Of a stretch of DNA of 64,000 nt, positions 39,401 through 47,204 are shown piece after piece. Location of the stretch: contig CAZSSM010000005.1 in assembly GCA_964609385.1 (NCBI GenBank), positions 78,280 to 142,279 of the forward strand. The letters are read 5' to 3'. This DNA is from CAZSSM01 sp964609385 (GTDB lineage: Bacteria; Planctomycetota; Planctomycetia; Isosphaerales; Isosphaeraceae). The position numbers were made by a program, and so were the translations under genes. The notes beneath the pieces were generated by a model, which ran no database searches, was not told the DNA's origin, and saw only the letters and a program-made list of their open reading frames with translations. Every line of letters starts with the position of its first letter. Positions within the stretch are counted from its first letter, which is position 1.

Positions 39401-39858
39401 TGTTGGGAGAGATTTTTGAGAAGCTCGGCGACGGGGGTTGATCGAGCCATTCGACCGATCATTTTATGAAGCAGGAACTGATGTTGAAAAAGCCCGTCCC
39501 GATATTCCTTCTGCAAAGAGAGGATGAATCCCTGGAGGACGGTCGCCCAGAAGTTTCGTACATCGGTCATGTCGACGAGGATAAACGCTGCGTCTCGACG
39601 TTGTGTCTCCTGACGGAACCTCCCGAGCAGGTGGGTTTTCCCCGACCCTCCCGATCCCAAGATGATCCATCCCATCGGTGTACTGGAACGCTTGGATTGA
39701 TTCATCTCTTCCAAGCGCTGGACAAACTCTGCACGGGTCGCTTGATGAAGAGACGGCTCGTCCCAGACATCGTCATTCCACACTTCATCTAAAGAGACTG
39801 CCCAATCGAAATCGAACCGACGAACAATGTCCAACTGAACGGCATTCTGACTGGTCAT
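36499..39858 (-). CDS. Dual P-loop ATPase: Orc/AAA-like N-terminus joined to HerA/FtsK-type motor (1119 aa)
   Basis: Two separate NTPase modules are visible. The first (residues about 40-390) has Walker A GSGGSGKT (68-75) and Walker B VLAFDQLD (245-252), with an arrangement like Orc/Cdc6 or STAND-type AAA domains. A central region (about 430-610) is unassigned, followed by a polar low-complexity linker (about 620-690). The second module (about 695-1095) is a HerA/DUF87-like motor: Walker A GAGSGKT (728-734), Walker B GLLVIDEAKD (975-984), and VFATQNPKDIDNKIVANCST (from 1013), a segment shared by HerA, TraG and FtsK-like DNA pumps. Its start overlaps the preceding gene's stop by 4 bp. It is the motor of the three-gene operon with the DUF559 nuclease. 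Defence or DNA-end processing is inferred from these domains, not shown. Confidence 0.85.
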   Translation of the reverse strand: MTSQNAVQLDIVRRFDFDWAVSLDEVWNDDVWDEPSLHQATRAEFVQRLEEMNQSKRSSTPMGWIILGSGGSGKTHLLGRFRQETQRRDAAFILVDMTDVRNFWATVLQGFILSLQKEYRDGLFQHQFLLHKMIGRMARSTPVAELLKNLSQQKTDNLAHFANKVLSALRVTRPAEVLEHQDVVRALICLNSSDFSIANLGMTWLQGLEIDEADRRVLGFQAAARDPIAIVKALSWLISLCGPTVLAFDQLDAIVSQHAASAASEGDDEVAEASRSIIRDVGAGLGSLRDHTYRTLVAVSCLESTWHALNEVSLSTFLDRFDQPPHRLDIIKTHAAAKGVVQSRLAPAFKAARFNPPYSTWPFRPESLEKTLLTPRELLKLCKRHRDTWLRQGQVVEVRSLDDGIEVQPVQNSDRLAELDQRFATLQGQTDVAYLLEEKQEDQRIAPILYSAMKSLARELDLDDSIGVRVDRPASGGKTTVPIHVRFRLIFTEENDREEHFCLRTLQHTNSVAFQNRLNSAMTESGIAKPLRFRRLSIIRKGSIPGGPKTQRLVDKFHQEGGLLLDPTDQEVRVLNAVHMMLDEGEPDLDAWLASRKPLSQLLLIQQAVPIKAHLGRPSTVSPHGEVIQQTPDADTPPEANGRSSAQPVGDTTAQSRRVESSVDGAVADRSVGSSREPSSQPVAAGPMDSERVEGVILLGRKSVAGQPGDPFQIPIPLLEKHTLVVAGAGSGKTVLVRRLIEEAALANIPSIVIDCANDLSTLGDSWPQPPDGWWEGDASKAEAYRQNTDVVVWTPGRESANPIALAPLPDLVAVRDNPEELDAMIAMAGEAIGPIVARGRSKADEHKRGILTQALRGFAREGREGLVEFIAFLEDLPEGARLGVNREEKLAAEIADSLKVARVQSPMLRSDGTPLDPAVLFGDVPGATQTRVSVVSLVGLPTDEGKQAFLNQLAMTLFSWIKQNPDPGPRGLRGLLVIDEAKDYVPSLRSTLCKESLARLAAQARKYHLGLVFATQNPKDIDNKIVANCSTHLYGKVNSPAAIEAVKELLQGKGGRGDDVSRLPRGRFYIHNADIGRGTPSKIEMPLCLSYHRPNPLDESEVLDKARVSREQLEAVRR

Positions 39859-40484
39859 GAAGACAAACCTCCAATGTAAATGATGTGGCGCTCATTGCCT
39901 CCAGCAATATGAAGTGCCGCCTCTCGATCCTCGGCATGAATCATCGACGGGTCATCGAGCTGATAGAGCGATGCCAGGCCGGATTGGGCAAGTTCTTTGA
40001 GGGTCTCATCGAGCTGATCTCGAGGGACGTCGGCGAGTTCGCTTCGAAGGGCGGCCAGCCGGACGCGGACGTTCTCACGTCCGTTGGCCAGGCGGCCGTA
40101 GACGGCCTTGACACGATCGGAGAGGCTTTCTTCTTGAGCCGCTCGGGCCGCGAGGAATTCCGCGAACGACGTCTCCTGCCGGTCCAGGTAGGTTTTCAGT
40201 TGGGTGAGGAGTCGTTGAAGTGGCTGCACCGGCTTGGAGCCGCTCGGCAAGGTCCCGGCGAGGTTGTCCGACAACCATCCCCAGCCCCGATCGGTCATCG
40301 CCAGGTGATAAGAGCGTCGTTTCGACTTCGGATTCTTGCGCTGCTCCGCCTCGATCAAGCCGGCCTCCTTGAGACGATCCCGATCGGAGCGATCCAGCGT
40401 CGGTTTGAATTCGTTGTTCCATGCTTCCCCGCCTTCCAAGGCGAGGCGCAGGAGGATCAGACGATCTTTGGGCTCAGAACTCAT
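39855..40484 (-). CDS. Winged-helix and coiled-coil protein of the HerA/DUF559 operon (209 aa)
   Basis: Residues 1-75 resemble a winged-helix domain (RLILLRLALEGGEAWNNEFK, DRDRLKEAGLIEAEQRK, RSYHLAMTDRGWGWLSDNL), with a basic wing. Residues about 85-190 are helical and heptad-rich (LQRLLTQLKTYLDRQETSFA, DQLDETLKELAQSGLASLYQ), and a short hydrophobic end (ERHIIYIGGLSS) follows. It may bind DNA and bridge the nuclease to the ATPase, which is inference. Both ends overlap neighbouring genes by 4 bp (ATGA), so the three proteins are translationally coupled. No known family name can be attached with confidence. Confidence 0.8.
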   Translation of the reverse strand: MSSEPKDRLILLRLALEGGEAWNNEFKPTLDRSDRDRLKEAGLIEAEQRKNPKSKRRSYHLAMTDRGWGWLSDNLAGTLPSGSKPVQPLQRLLTQLKTYLDRQETSFAEFLAARAAQEESLSDRVKAVYGRLANGRENVRVRLAALRSELADVPRDQLDETLKELAQSGLASLYQLDDPSMIHAEDREAALHIAGGNERHIIYIGGLSS

Positions 40485-41554
40485 GGGGATGCTGTCCTCG
40501 ATGCATCGGCGGACCGGTCATCGCGGAGTCGGACCACGTCGCGGATCTTCTCCAACGCCCGGTCGACGTCCTTCATCACTTCGTCGTGGGTCAATCTCAA
40601 GACATGATAACCGCTGAGCATCAGCTCGTAATCGCGGTGCCGGTCGCTTGCGAAGGCCAAGCGCGCTGAGTGGTACTCGTAGCCGTCCACCTCGACAACG
40701 ACCTTGCCAGCCTCCCAGAGGAGGTCGACGATGTAGTTCGATCCTCGAGTCGTCGTCACGCGTTGGTTGAATTGGAAGAGCGGCCCCACGATGTCGTCGG
40801 CGAGCCTTCGGGCAAGTTTTTGCTCGCCGGGACTCAGCGGGTGGGGATGGCCGATAATGGGGCCGAATCGCCGTCGTTGTTCGCGCGGTTGGTCGACCGT
40901 CGTCCCGACCGGATCCGCTTCGATCCGGACGAGTCGGGAGTTGATGCCGTCGAGTTCCGGGGCATCTTCGAGGGATTCGGGGACGATGAGGGCCACGAGG
41001 GCTCGGGTCGAGCGCGCGAGCCATTCGGTCGCTCGGGCCAGTCCCAGGAGCCGGGCGCGGTCCTCGGGCGGCTGGTCGAGCCGGAGCAGGATCGCCAGTT
41101 GATTTGGATTCGGCTCGATGGCCGTCGCGAGTTGGGCGACGTGAACCTCGGGGAGGTATCCCGATGGCCGGGACATTCGACCCTGCTTGCAGAGTGCTGC
41201 CGTCTTGCGAAACCAATCGAGCGAGACGCCGGGACACTGGTCGGGATCGCTCAGCAGAACCGACTCCAGTCGATCGGCCGGGCGTAGTCTCGATTGCGCG
41301 TCCCAGTCCAGGATCCCGTACCAGGCGGGCCAGAGACTTCGCGCGACGTCGGCCATCTCGTCGAGGATCCGATCGATCTGTCCGCGGACTGGCGGGAGCG
41401 GTGCAAGATCGACGAGCAAGATCCGCCGTTCGCCAACGCGTTGCGAAATCAGGGAGACAGCCGATTCCACATCGGTTGCGACGATGAACTGGACGGAGTC
41501 GGACGCGGAAGAGTCGCCTTCGGTGAGTCGAGCGAGGGGATCGAAGCTAGGCAT
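40481..41554 (-). CDS. DUF559-type PD-(D/E)xK nuclease-domain protein (357 aa)
   Basis: The C-terminal part (about residues 238-345) matches the DUF559/Vsr-like nuclease pattern: Glu244 in SPGEQKLARRL, Asp277 in YIVDLLW, the Glu288-x-Asp290 pair in KVVVEVDGYEYH, and the closing strand-helix YHVLRLTHDEV. These are the positions used for metal binding in that fold. The N-terminal 230 residues are unassigned and alternate strands and helices (RILLVDLAPLPPVRGQIDRI, LAILLRLDQPPED, RALVALIVPESLED), perhaps an inactive nucleotide-binding or sensor domain. It is the first gene of the operon. The ribosome binding site is weak (AAAGAA). Confidence 0.82.
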   Translation of the reverse strand: MPSFDPLARLTEGDSSASDSVQFIVATDVESAVSLISQRVGERRILLVDLAPLPPVRGQIDRILDEMADVARSLWPAWYGILDWDAQSRLRPADRLESVLLSDPDQCPGVSLDWFRKTAALCKQGRMSRPSGYLPEVHVAQLATAIEPNPNQLAILLRLDQPPEDRARLLGLARATEWLARSTRALVALIVPESLEDAPELDGINSRLVRIEADPVGTTVDQPREQRRRFGPIIGHPHPLSPGEQKLARRLADDIVGPLFQFNQRVTTTRGSNYIVDLLWEAGKVVVEVDGYEYHSARLAFASDRHRDYELMLSGYHVLRLTHDEVMKDVDRALEKIRDVVRLRDDRSADASRTASP

Positions 41555-42264
41555 GCGGATTCTTTGACGTCGGCGTCGTTCGGTCGTTTGCGAAGCGATG
41601 GGGTCAAGTCTCGAATCATCACCCTGGACGGACTTCGATGTCCAACGTCCGGGACCATTGCGATTCTGAAGCGGGTCACGAAATCTGATCGTCTCGTCGT
41701 GACGATTCGGTGATCGGTCCTCGAGCAGCGATTCGGATCGTAGGTCTCTGAGAATCTCGACAAGCGGCGAGTGGATGCAACAACGCGAAGTTGTTCGAGG
41801 ATAACTCCCGAGAAATCCTGATGGAAGAGGCTGATTCGATTTTACGACATTGGCACCGAAGGAATTTCATCAAAAGATAACCCTCTGCCGACAATTCCAA
41901 GGGACATTGGACAAAAATCAGATTATTTAAATATGTGAATAAATTAATTAAAAAATGACAGAATCTTTGTGGCCGCACTTGGTCTGAGGTATGGACAGGG
42001 AGTTTCATTCTTGGATGCCGACAAGGGGGGCGATGTCGACTATCTTTGCAGGCTCCTCCTGGGGTTCGACCGGGAGGATCGATCCCGACCTACGATAACG
42101 ACCCATGTATGGCCGACCTGGACAGCGATGCATGACGGCCATCACGACCGATCTGAACCTCGAGACAGTCCCGAGTGGTGGAATACCGATCACCCTGGGA
42201 AGAAGCCTCGACGGCATTCAACCTCAATCATCCCCAAGTCTTACGTTCTGAGGAGCCCCTCCCG
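41555..42264. other. 710-bp noncoding region between the HerA/DUF559 operon and the dienelactone hydrolase gene
   Basis: No gene is supported. The region separates two divergent transcription units and includes a strikingly AT-rich patch at about 41911-41970 (runs such as ATTATTTAAATATG and AAATTAATTAAAAAATG) in otherwise GC-rich DNA. It could be a promoter, a boundary of acquired DNA, or both. Confidence 0.5.
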
Positions 42265-43155
42265 ATGAGCCGCCCCCAAGAGCCCAAGATCGATCAGGAA
42301 GTTCTGGACCTCTACGATGAATACGCTCATGGTCGAGTCAACCGTCGCGAATACGTCCGTCGGTTGGCCGCCTTCGCCGTGGGCGGACTCACCTTCGAGA
42401 TGCTGCTCGATCGGCTCAGCCCGAATTACGCGTTGGCCCAGCAGGTCGATCCGGACGACCCACGGATCGAAGCCGAGATGGTCGAGTACGACTCGCCTCA
42501 AGGCGCGGGCGTTATGCGCGGGCTCCTCGCCCTCCCCAAAGGCGCGATCTCGGAACTCCCGGCCGTCCTGGTCATCCACGAGAACCGCGGGTTAAATCCC
42601 TACATCGCCGATGTCGCCAGGCGTCTTGCCGTCGAGGGGTTCCTGGCCCTGGCCCCCGATGCGTTGACCCCCTTGGGGGGCTATCCCGGCAACGACGACG
42701 AGGGCCGCGCCCTACAGTCTCAACGCGATCGCGATGAGATGATCGAGGACTTCATCGCCGGTGCGGAGTTCCTCAAAGATCATCCGAAGTCCAACGGCAA
42801 GGTGGGCGCTGTCGGATTCTGCTTCGGTGGAGGGATGGTCAATATTCTGGCCGTCCGGATCCCCGAGACGATCGCCGCTGCCGTCCCGTTCTACGGTCGC
42901 CAACCCGCCTCGGAGGACATCAACGAGATCCAAGCCCCCCTCCTGATCCACTACGCCGAGCTGGATCGTCGGATCAATCAAGGGTGGCCGGCCTTCGAGG
43001 CGGCGCTCAAAGACGCAAACAAATCGTATGAGACATACATCTACCCGGCGGTCAATCACGGCTTCCACAACGATACCACGCCGCGATACGACGAATCGGC
43101 GGCCGAACTCGCCTGGAAACGGACCGTGGCGTTCTTCAAGGAACACCTCAACTGA
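42265..43155 (+). CDS. Dienelactone hydrolase family protein (296 aa)
   Basis: The N-terminal 60 residues include a helix pair and a weak hydrophobic segment (RRLAAFAVGGLTFEMLLDRL), similar to Tat-like or anchor leaders seen in this family. The alpha/beta hydrolase core has Glu106 in VIHENRGLN, nucleophile Cys186 in GFCFGGG, Asp234 in YAELDRR and His265 in AVNHGFHND, which is the Cys-Asp-His triad of dienelactone hydrolases. The ATG at 42265 is used because GAGGAG lies nine bases upstream; the frame stays open 30 codons further. The natural substrate is unknown, since many members act on esters or lactones outside aromatic catabolism. It has no co-directional neighbour. Confidence 0.92.
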   Translation: MSRPQEPKIDQEVLDLYDEYAHGRVNRREYVRRLAAFAVGGLTFEMLLDRLSPNYALAQQVDPDDPRIEAEMVEYDSPQGAGVMRGLLALPKGAISELPAVLVIHENRGLNPYIADVARRLAVEGFLALAPDALTPLGGYPGNDDEGRALQSQRDRDEMIEDFIAGAEFLKDHPKSNGKVGAVGFCFGGGMVNILAVRIPETIAAAVPFYGRQPASEDINEIQAPLLIHYAELDRRINQGWPAFEAALKDANKSYETYIYPAVNHGFHNDTTPRYDESAAELAWKRTVAFFKEHLN

Positions 43156-43266
43156 CGAGGATCAGATCCAATCTTGAGCTTCCCTTGATAAAACCTTCGA
43201 AACGACCGTGTCGGACCGGCTCGCGGATCTGATCAATCGACGTCCCGATGCCTGAACCATCCAGGT

Positions 43267-44892
43267 TTATCCTGGTCGCGAGGGGTCGGGATCGATCGGG
43301 TTCGCGTTCGGGATCCGATCCAGTGCGGTCTCGAAGCTTAATTGGGCCAGGCCGAGGACGTAAGGATGGTTGGGCACGCGTTGGGCGGGCTCGGCCAAGT
43401 GCTGGGCCAAGGTGGCCGCGGCTCGAGCTAGCTCCTGATCCTCAGCAGCGAGCCCGAAGAGCGCCATCCATCGGAGCATGCCGACGTGGCGATCGAGCGC
43501 TCCGGCTGCATGGCGGGTGAACCAAACACGGATCGGCCCCTCGTCGCGAAGCGGAACCGAGGCGTGGGCCTCGCGTCGGATGACCAGTTCGCGGGCCAAG
43601 CTCAGCGTCCACTCCGAATCGTCGGCCCAGTTCGGACACGAGCCCAAGATTAACGCCGAGGCATCCCGAAGCACCTCGATGCTCGGGCACGGCTCGGCGA
43701 GTCGCTCTGTCAACGGGATCCAGACATCGGCACTCGGCGCGGCCCGTGCGAGTTGGTCGGATCGGTTCGAGGCTCGGAACCACGCTATCCAATCGCGATC
43801 TTGATCTGGAAGACTCGGCATGTTTTGAGAGCCGGCGCGCATCACCAGCCAATCGCGAAGCAGCTCGATGACCGGACCGGAAATCGGCCGAATCAGATCG
43901 AAATCGCCAAACGCTGCGATCTCCTCGATCCAAGGCGTCGCGGGATTCGCATCCGGACGCTCAACGCCCCTGATCCCGGTGATCGTCAAGGGATCCTCAG
44001 GCCCGCCCGCCCGGACCTCCGCGACGACCTCCAGAGCCGAGCCTTTCGACTCGACGACGCCCAAACCGAAGAAGGCACGGCCGGACCCATCGATCGATCC
44101 GAGCCATCCCGTGAGCACTGGCTCATTATCTATGGCCATGCCGGAACCCGAACGTTGTACCGGGAGCACCTCCGTCTGGGACACTTCGACCGGGATCAGA
44201 GTCGTCGATGAGCCTGGATCGATCAGATCGTCTCGGACATCGACCTCGGACTCCTCCCTTTCCCTTTCCCCTTCTCCTTCCCCCTCCGACTCGAGGCGGA
44301 CTCGGCGGACCAACGCCTCAACGGCCGGGTGATCCCCATAATCTTCGGCGAGGGAGCACAGCCGACGTTCGCGCTCCGTTGAGTCCCAGGCCTGGAGCGC
44401 TTCGTGGAGGAGATCCGCGCCGAGGTCTGGGTCGGACGTGTCGTCGATCTCCCCGAGCAACTCGACCAGGGCATCCTCGGGATCGACGTCCAGAGCGTCA
44501 CGCATCTCGTCCCAGAGTTCGGCGAGATCGGGCAGTCCTTCGAGCCGTTCGGCGCGATCGAGCAACTCCAATGCGCTCCAGAGGACCTCGTAAGGCGGAT
44601 GAGGATGATCGCGCAGAGCTGTTCCGAGGGCATCGAAGAGCGCGGATCGGTTCAGGCCGGCGACCAGCTCGACCAGGACGAAGCGGTCCCCCCGGCTGAG
44701 GCCATGAGCTTGGAGTCGACCGAGCGCCACAGCCGCGAGTCGATCGACCGGGACTTCGGCGATCAACCGATCGAACTCCCGATCCCGTTCTGCTTCCGAT
44801 AGGGGCTCCGATTCCGACGACCCCTCAGGAGTGTTGGGGTCGCAGAACGCCTCGAAACGTGCCTCGATCTCCGGATCGGTCGGGGAAGACAT
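43267..44892 (-). CDS. Unrecognised acidic protein (541 aa)
   Basis: No family is recognised. There is no signal peptide or membrane segment. The first 200 residues are helical and Asp/Glu/Leu-rich with HEAT/ARM-like spacing (RLAAVALGRLQAHGLSRGD, YEVLWSALELLDRAERLEG). A low-complexity acidic stretch (EGEGEGEREREESE) follows near residue 215. The remainder has a beta-rich part (LTGWLGSIDGSGRAFFGLGV) and a helical end. GGATC precedes the ATG at 44892; 45 additional upstream codons are less likely. It starts 135 bp after the stop of the helicase gene on the same strand, so they may share a transcript. It is probably a cytoplasmic scaffold-type protein (inference). Confidence 0.7.
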   Translation of the reverse strand: MSSPTDPEIEARFEAFCDPNTPEGSSESEPLSEAERDREFDRLIAEVPVDRLAAVALGRLQAHGLSRGDRFVLVELVAGLNRSALFDALGTALRDHPHPPYEVLWSALELLDRAERLEGLPDLAELWDEMRDALDVDPEDALVELLGEIDDTSDPDLGADLLHEALQAWDSTERERRLCSLAEDYGDHPAVEALVRRVRLESEGEGEGEREREESEVDVRDDLIDPGSSTTLIPVEVSQTEVLPVQRSGSGMAIDNEPVLTGWLGSIDGSGRAFFGLGVVESKGSALEVVAEVRAGGPEDPLTITGIRGVERPDANPATPWIEEIAAFGDFDLIRPISGPVIELLRDWLVMRAGSQNMPSLPDQDRDWIAWFRASNRSDQLARAAPSADVWIPLTERLAEPCPSIEVLRDASALILGSCPNWADDSEWTLSLARELVIRREAHASVPLRDEGPIRVWFTRHAAGALDRHVGMLRWMALFGLAAEDQELARAAATLAQHLAEPAQRVPNHPYVLGLAQLSFETALDRIPNANPIDPDPSRPG

Positions 44893-45027
44893 CGTCGAGA
44901 TCCTGGGGTGCCGGGTCACCCGGCGGACGGAGGGATCCGGGGCAAGACCAACGAATAAGGCGCCTCGACGAGGGCCTCGATCGTCTTCTATTTTACCGAA
45001 TGTCACGCGATCCGGTCGCCGAAACAC

Positions 45028-47058
45028 TCACGCGCCGGTCCAGGCCAAGTCGTTGTCGCTTTCCAGGGCGATCGGCTCGAGGAGTTCCGGATCGAGGTCC
45101 TGAAGGAATCGACTGGGATGGCCGATCGTGGTCTGACCCCGGCCTCTCGAAACGATCAATGGATAGGACAAGTAGAGTTCGTGCTGAGCCCTTGAGACCG
45201 CCACGTAGAAGATCCGCCGTTCCTCCTCCAGCCCCTCCGGCTCGCTCAAGGCGCGGGCGTTGGGGAAGGTCTCGTCGTTGAGACGGATCACGAAGACCCG
45301 GGACCACTCCAGGCCCTTGGCCTGATGGACGGTGGTTAGGCTGAGCAGGTCCTGCGGCTCGTCGGCGCCCAGGGTGTCGGCCCCATAGACGTCGCCGGCC
45401 AAGAGGAGGTCGGCCACCATCCGCTCCAGGCTCTCGTAACGACCGGCGAGGAGGGCGAGCTGATCCAAGTCCTCGCGACGGCCATCAGGGTTTTCATAGC
45501 GGGTGCGCATCGTCGAGGGATAGCCCCCCTCGAGCACCGCCTGGATCGCCTGGGCCGGGTGAGTCTCCGGTTCGGTCCGACGGACCCGGTCCAGATCGCT
45601 GACGAATCCGGCGAAGTGGCCCCGCGCCTTGGTCGGTACCAAGGCCATCGTCTCGGCCGTTCTCAGGGCCGACAAGGGGTCCTGGGCCGCCACGAGATGG
45701 GCACAGAGCGCATTCGCCTTGGCCGGGCCGATCCCCGGCCAGAGTTGCAAGAGCCGCTTCCAGGCCGGCTCGTCTCGAGGGTTCGTCAAGATCCGGAGGT
45801 AGGCCAAGACATCTTTGACGTGGGCTTGTTCGAAGAAGCGGAGCCCGCTCCGGATCGTGTAGGGGATCCCCTGGTTGACCAGCTCGCCCTGCAACAGCAT
45901 GCTGTCGAAGTGGTTGCGGTACATGACGGCCATCTGAGAGAAGTCGAGATTCTCCTCGTCGCGAAGCGTGAGGATCTGCTGGCAGACGAACTCGGCCTCC
46001 TCGTAGGCGTCGGCGGTCGGGACCAGCCAAGGCTTTGAGCCGCTCGGGGGTGTGTGGGCCACGAGGGTCTTGGGGAATCCGGTCTGATTGGGTGCGATGG
46101 CCGCGTTGACGACGTCGACGATCTCGGGGGTCGAGCGGTAGTTGGTTTCAAGCCGGAAGGTTCGTGCGCCGGGGTTGCGGTCGGGAAACTTGAGAATGTT
46201 GTCGTAGTTGGCGCCGCGGAACCGGTAGATCGATTGGGCATCGTCGCCGACGACGGTTAGATTGCCCGAGCCGGCTTGAGCGATGGTCTCGACGATCGCC
46301 CCCTGCAGCGCGTTGGTGTCCTGCATCTCGTCGACGAGCAGGTGCTGGAACGTCTCGGCCTGCCAACGCTGGAGCGGCGGGTGGTCGCGAAGGGCTCGGA
46401 GCCAGTACACAAGGAGGTCGTCGTAGTCGACGCTGTTGGCCGCACGCTTGAGGCGTTCATAGATCTGAGAGGAGCGCTCGACCGGCTCGAGCAGGTCGAC
46501 CAGCGCAGGGGCCTGTTCTTCGAGGATACGTGCCAAGGGGCTTTCGGTGTTGCGCGCCTGGCTGTAAAGCCCCAAAACCTTCGGCGGCTTCGGTGCGAAC
46601 TTGGGAGCCTCCTTGCCGGTCAAGCCCGCCTCGGCCAAAGCGGAGTTCATCAGGTCACGCTGATCTTCGCTGTCGAGGATGGTGAAGCCGGGGTCGAGGC
46701 CGAGTGTTTGGGCGTGGTCCGGACGCCTGAGGAGCCGATTAGCGACGTGATGGAATGTCCCGGCCCAGACGGCCGTGCCGGCCGGACCAATGAGGGCTTC
46801 GAGGCGGCCGACCATCTCGCGAGCAGCGCGTCGGGTGAAGGTCACTAGCAGGATCGACTCGGGCCGGACGCCGCGATCGATCAAGGCCGCCACGCGATAG
46901 ATCATCACGCGCGTCTTGCCCGAGCCCGGCCCGGCCAAGATCAGGTTATAGCCGTCGGGTGCCAAGGCCGCTTGGGCCTGCTCCGAGCTCAACTCCCGAC
47001 CGAGCCGATCGGCCAAAGCCGAGGAGGCCCGTTTCCGGAGCTTGACGACTTTCCCCAT
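45028..47058 (-). CDS. UvrD/PcrA-type superfamily 1A DNA helicase (676 aa)
   Basis: This ATP-dependent 3'-5' helicase family unwinds DNA in excision repair and replication restart. Motifs in order: Q motif near LSSEQAQAALAPDGYNLILA, Walker A GPGSGKT (43-49), LLVTFTRRAAREM (Ia), LVDEMQDTNALQG (II, with Met in place of the usual Phe of DEFQD), VVGDDAQSIYRFRGA (III), LETNYRSTPEIV (IV), TTVHQAKGLEWSRVFVI (V) and IFYVAVSRAQHELYL (VI). The ATG at 47058 is used because TGAGGG lies about nine bases upstream; the frame extends 37 codons further. It is divergent from thyX, whose likely start is 147 bp away. Confidence 0.93.
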   Translation of the reverse strand: MGKVVKLRKRASSALADRLGRELSSEQAQAALAPDGYNLILAGPGSGKTRVMIYRVAALIDRGVRPESILLVTFTRRAAREMVGRLEALIGPAGTAVWAGTFHHVANRLLRRPDHAQTLGLDPGFTILDSEDQRDLMNSALAEAGLTGKEAPKFAPKPPKVLGLYSQARNTESPLARILEEQAPALVDLLEPVERSSQIYERLKRAANSVDYDDLLVYWLRALRDHPPLQRWQAETFQHLLVDEMQDTNALQGAIVETIAQAGSGNLTVVGDDAQSIYRFRGANYDNILKFPDRNPGARTFRLETNYRSTPEIVDVVNAAIAPNQTGFPKTLVAHTPPSGSKPWLVPTADAYEEAEFVCQQILTLRDEENLDFSQMAVMYRNHFDSMLLQGELVNQGIPYTIRSGLRFFEQAHVKDVLAYLRILTNPRDEPAWKRLLQLWPGIGPAKANALCAHLVAAQDPLSALRTAETMALVPTKARGHFAGFVSDLDRVRRTEPETHPAQAIQAVLEGGYPSTMRTRYENPDGRREDLDQLALLAGRYESLERMVADLLLAGDVYGADTLGADEPQDLLSLTTVHQAKGLEWSRVFVIRLNDETFPNARALSEPEGLEEERRIFYVAVSRAQHELYLSYPLIVSRGRGQTTIGHPSRFLQDLDPELLEPIALESDNDLAWTGA

Positions 47059-47188
47059 AAGGATGACCCTCAGCCTGTTGTCGGAGGGGGGCACAGAGAA
47101 TGACCTCGAGTCGTTCGGCCGCCGTCCCGCAAGTCGAGAACGTTGTGCGAGTGGGATGACCACTGACAAGGGTCATCTCGATGCCCCC

Positions 47189-47194
47189 AGGAGG
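47189..47194 (+). promoter_or_regulatory. Shine-Dalgarno site that fixes the thyX start
   Basis: AGGAGG at 47189-47194 lies 10 bases before the ATG at 47205 and inside the alternative reading from the ATG at 47181. It therefore supports the downstream start. Confidence 0.7.
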
Positions 47195-47204
47195 CCGGAC
47201 ACGA

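Noticed and set aside
44250..44290. Acidic repeat (EGEGEGERERE) as a possible tandem repeat element
   Set aside because: It is a short in-frame low-complexity stretch inside the 541-aa protein and is not repeated elsewhere in the window as far as I can see.
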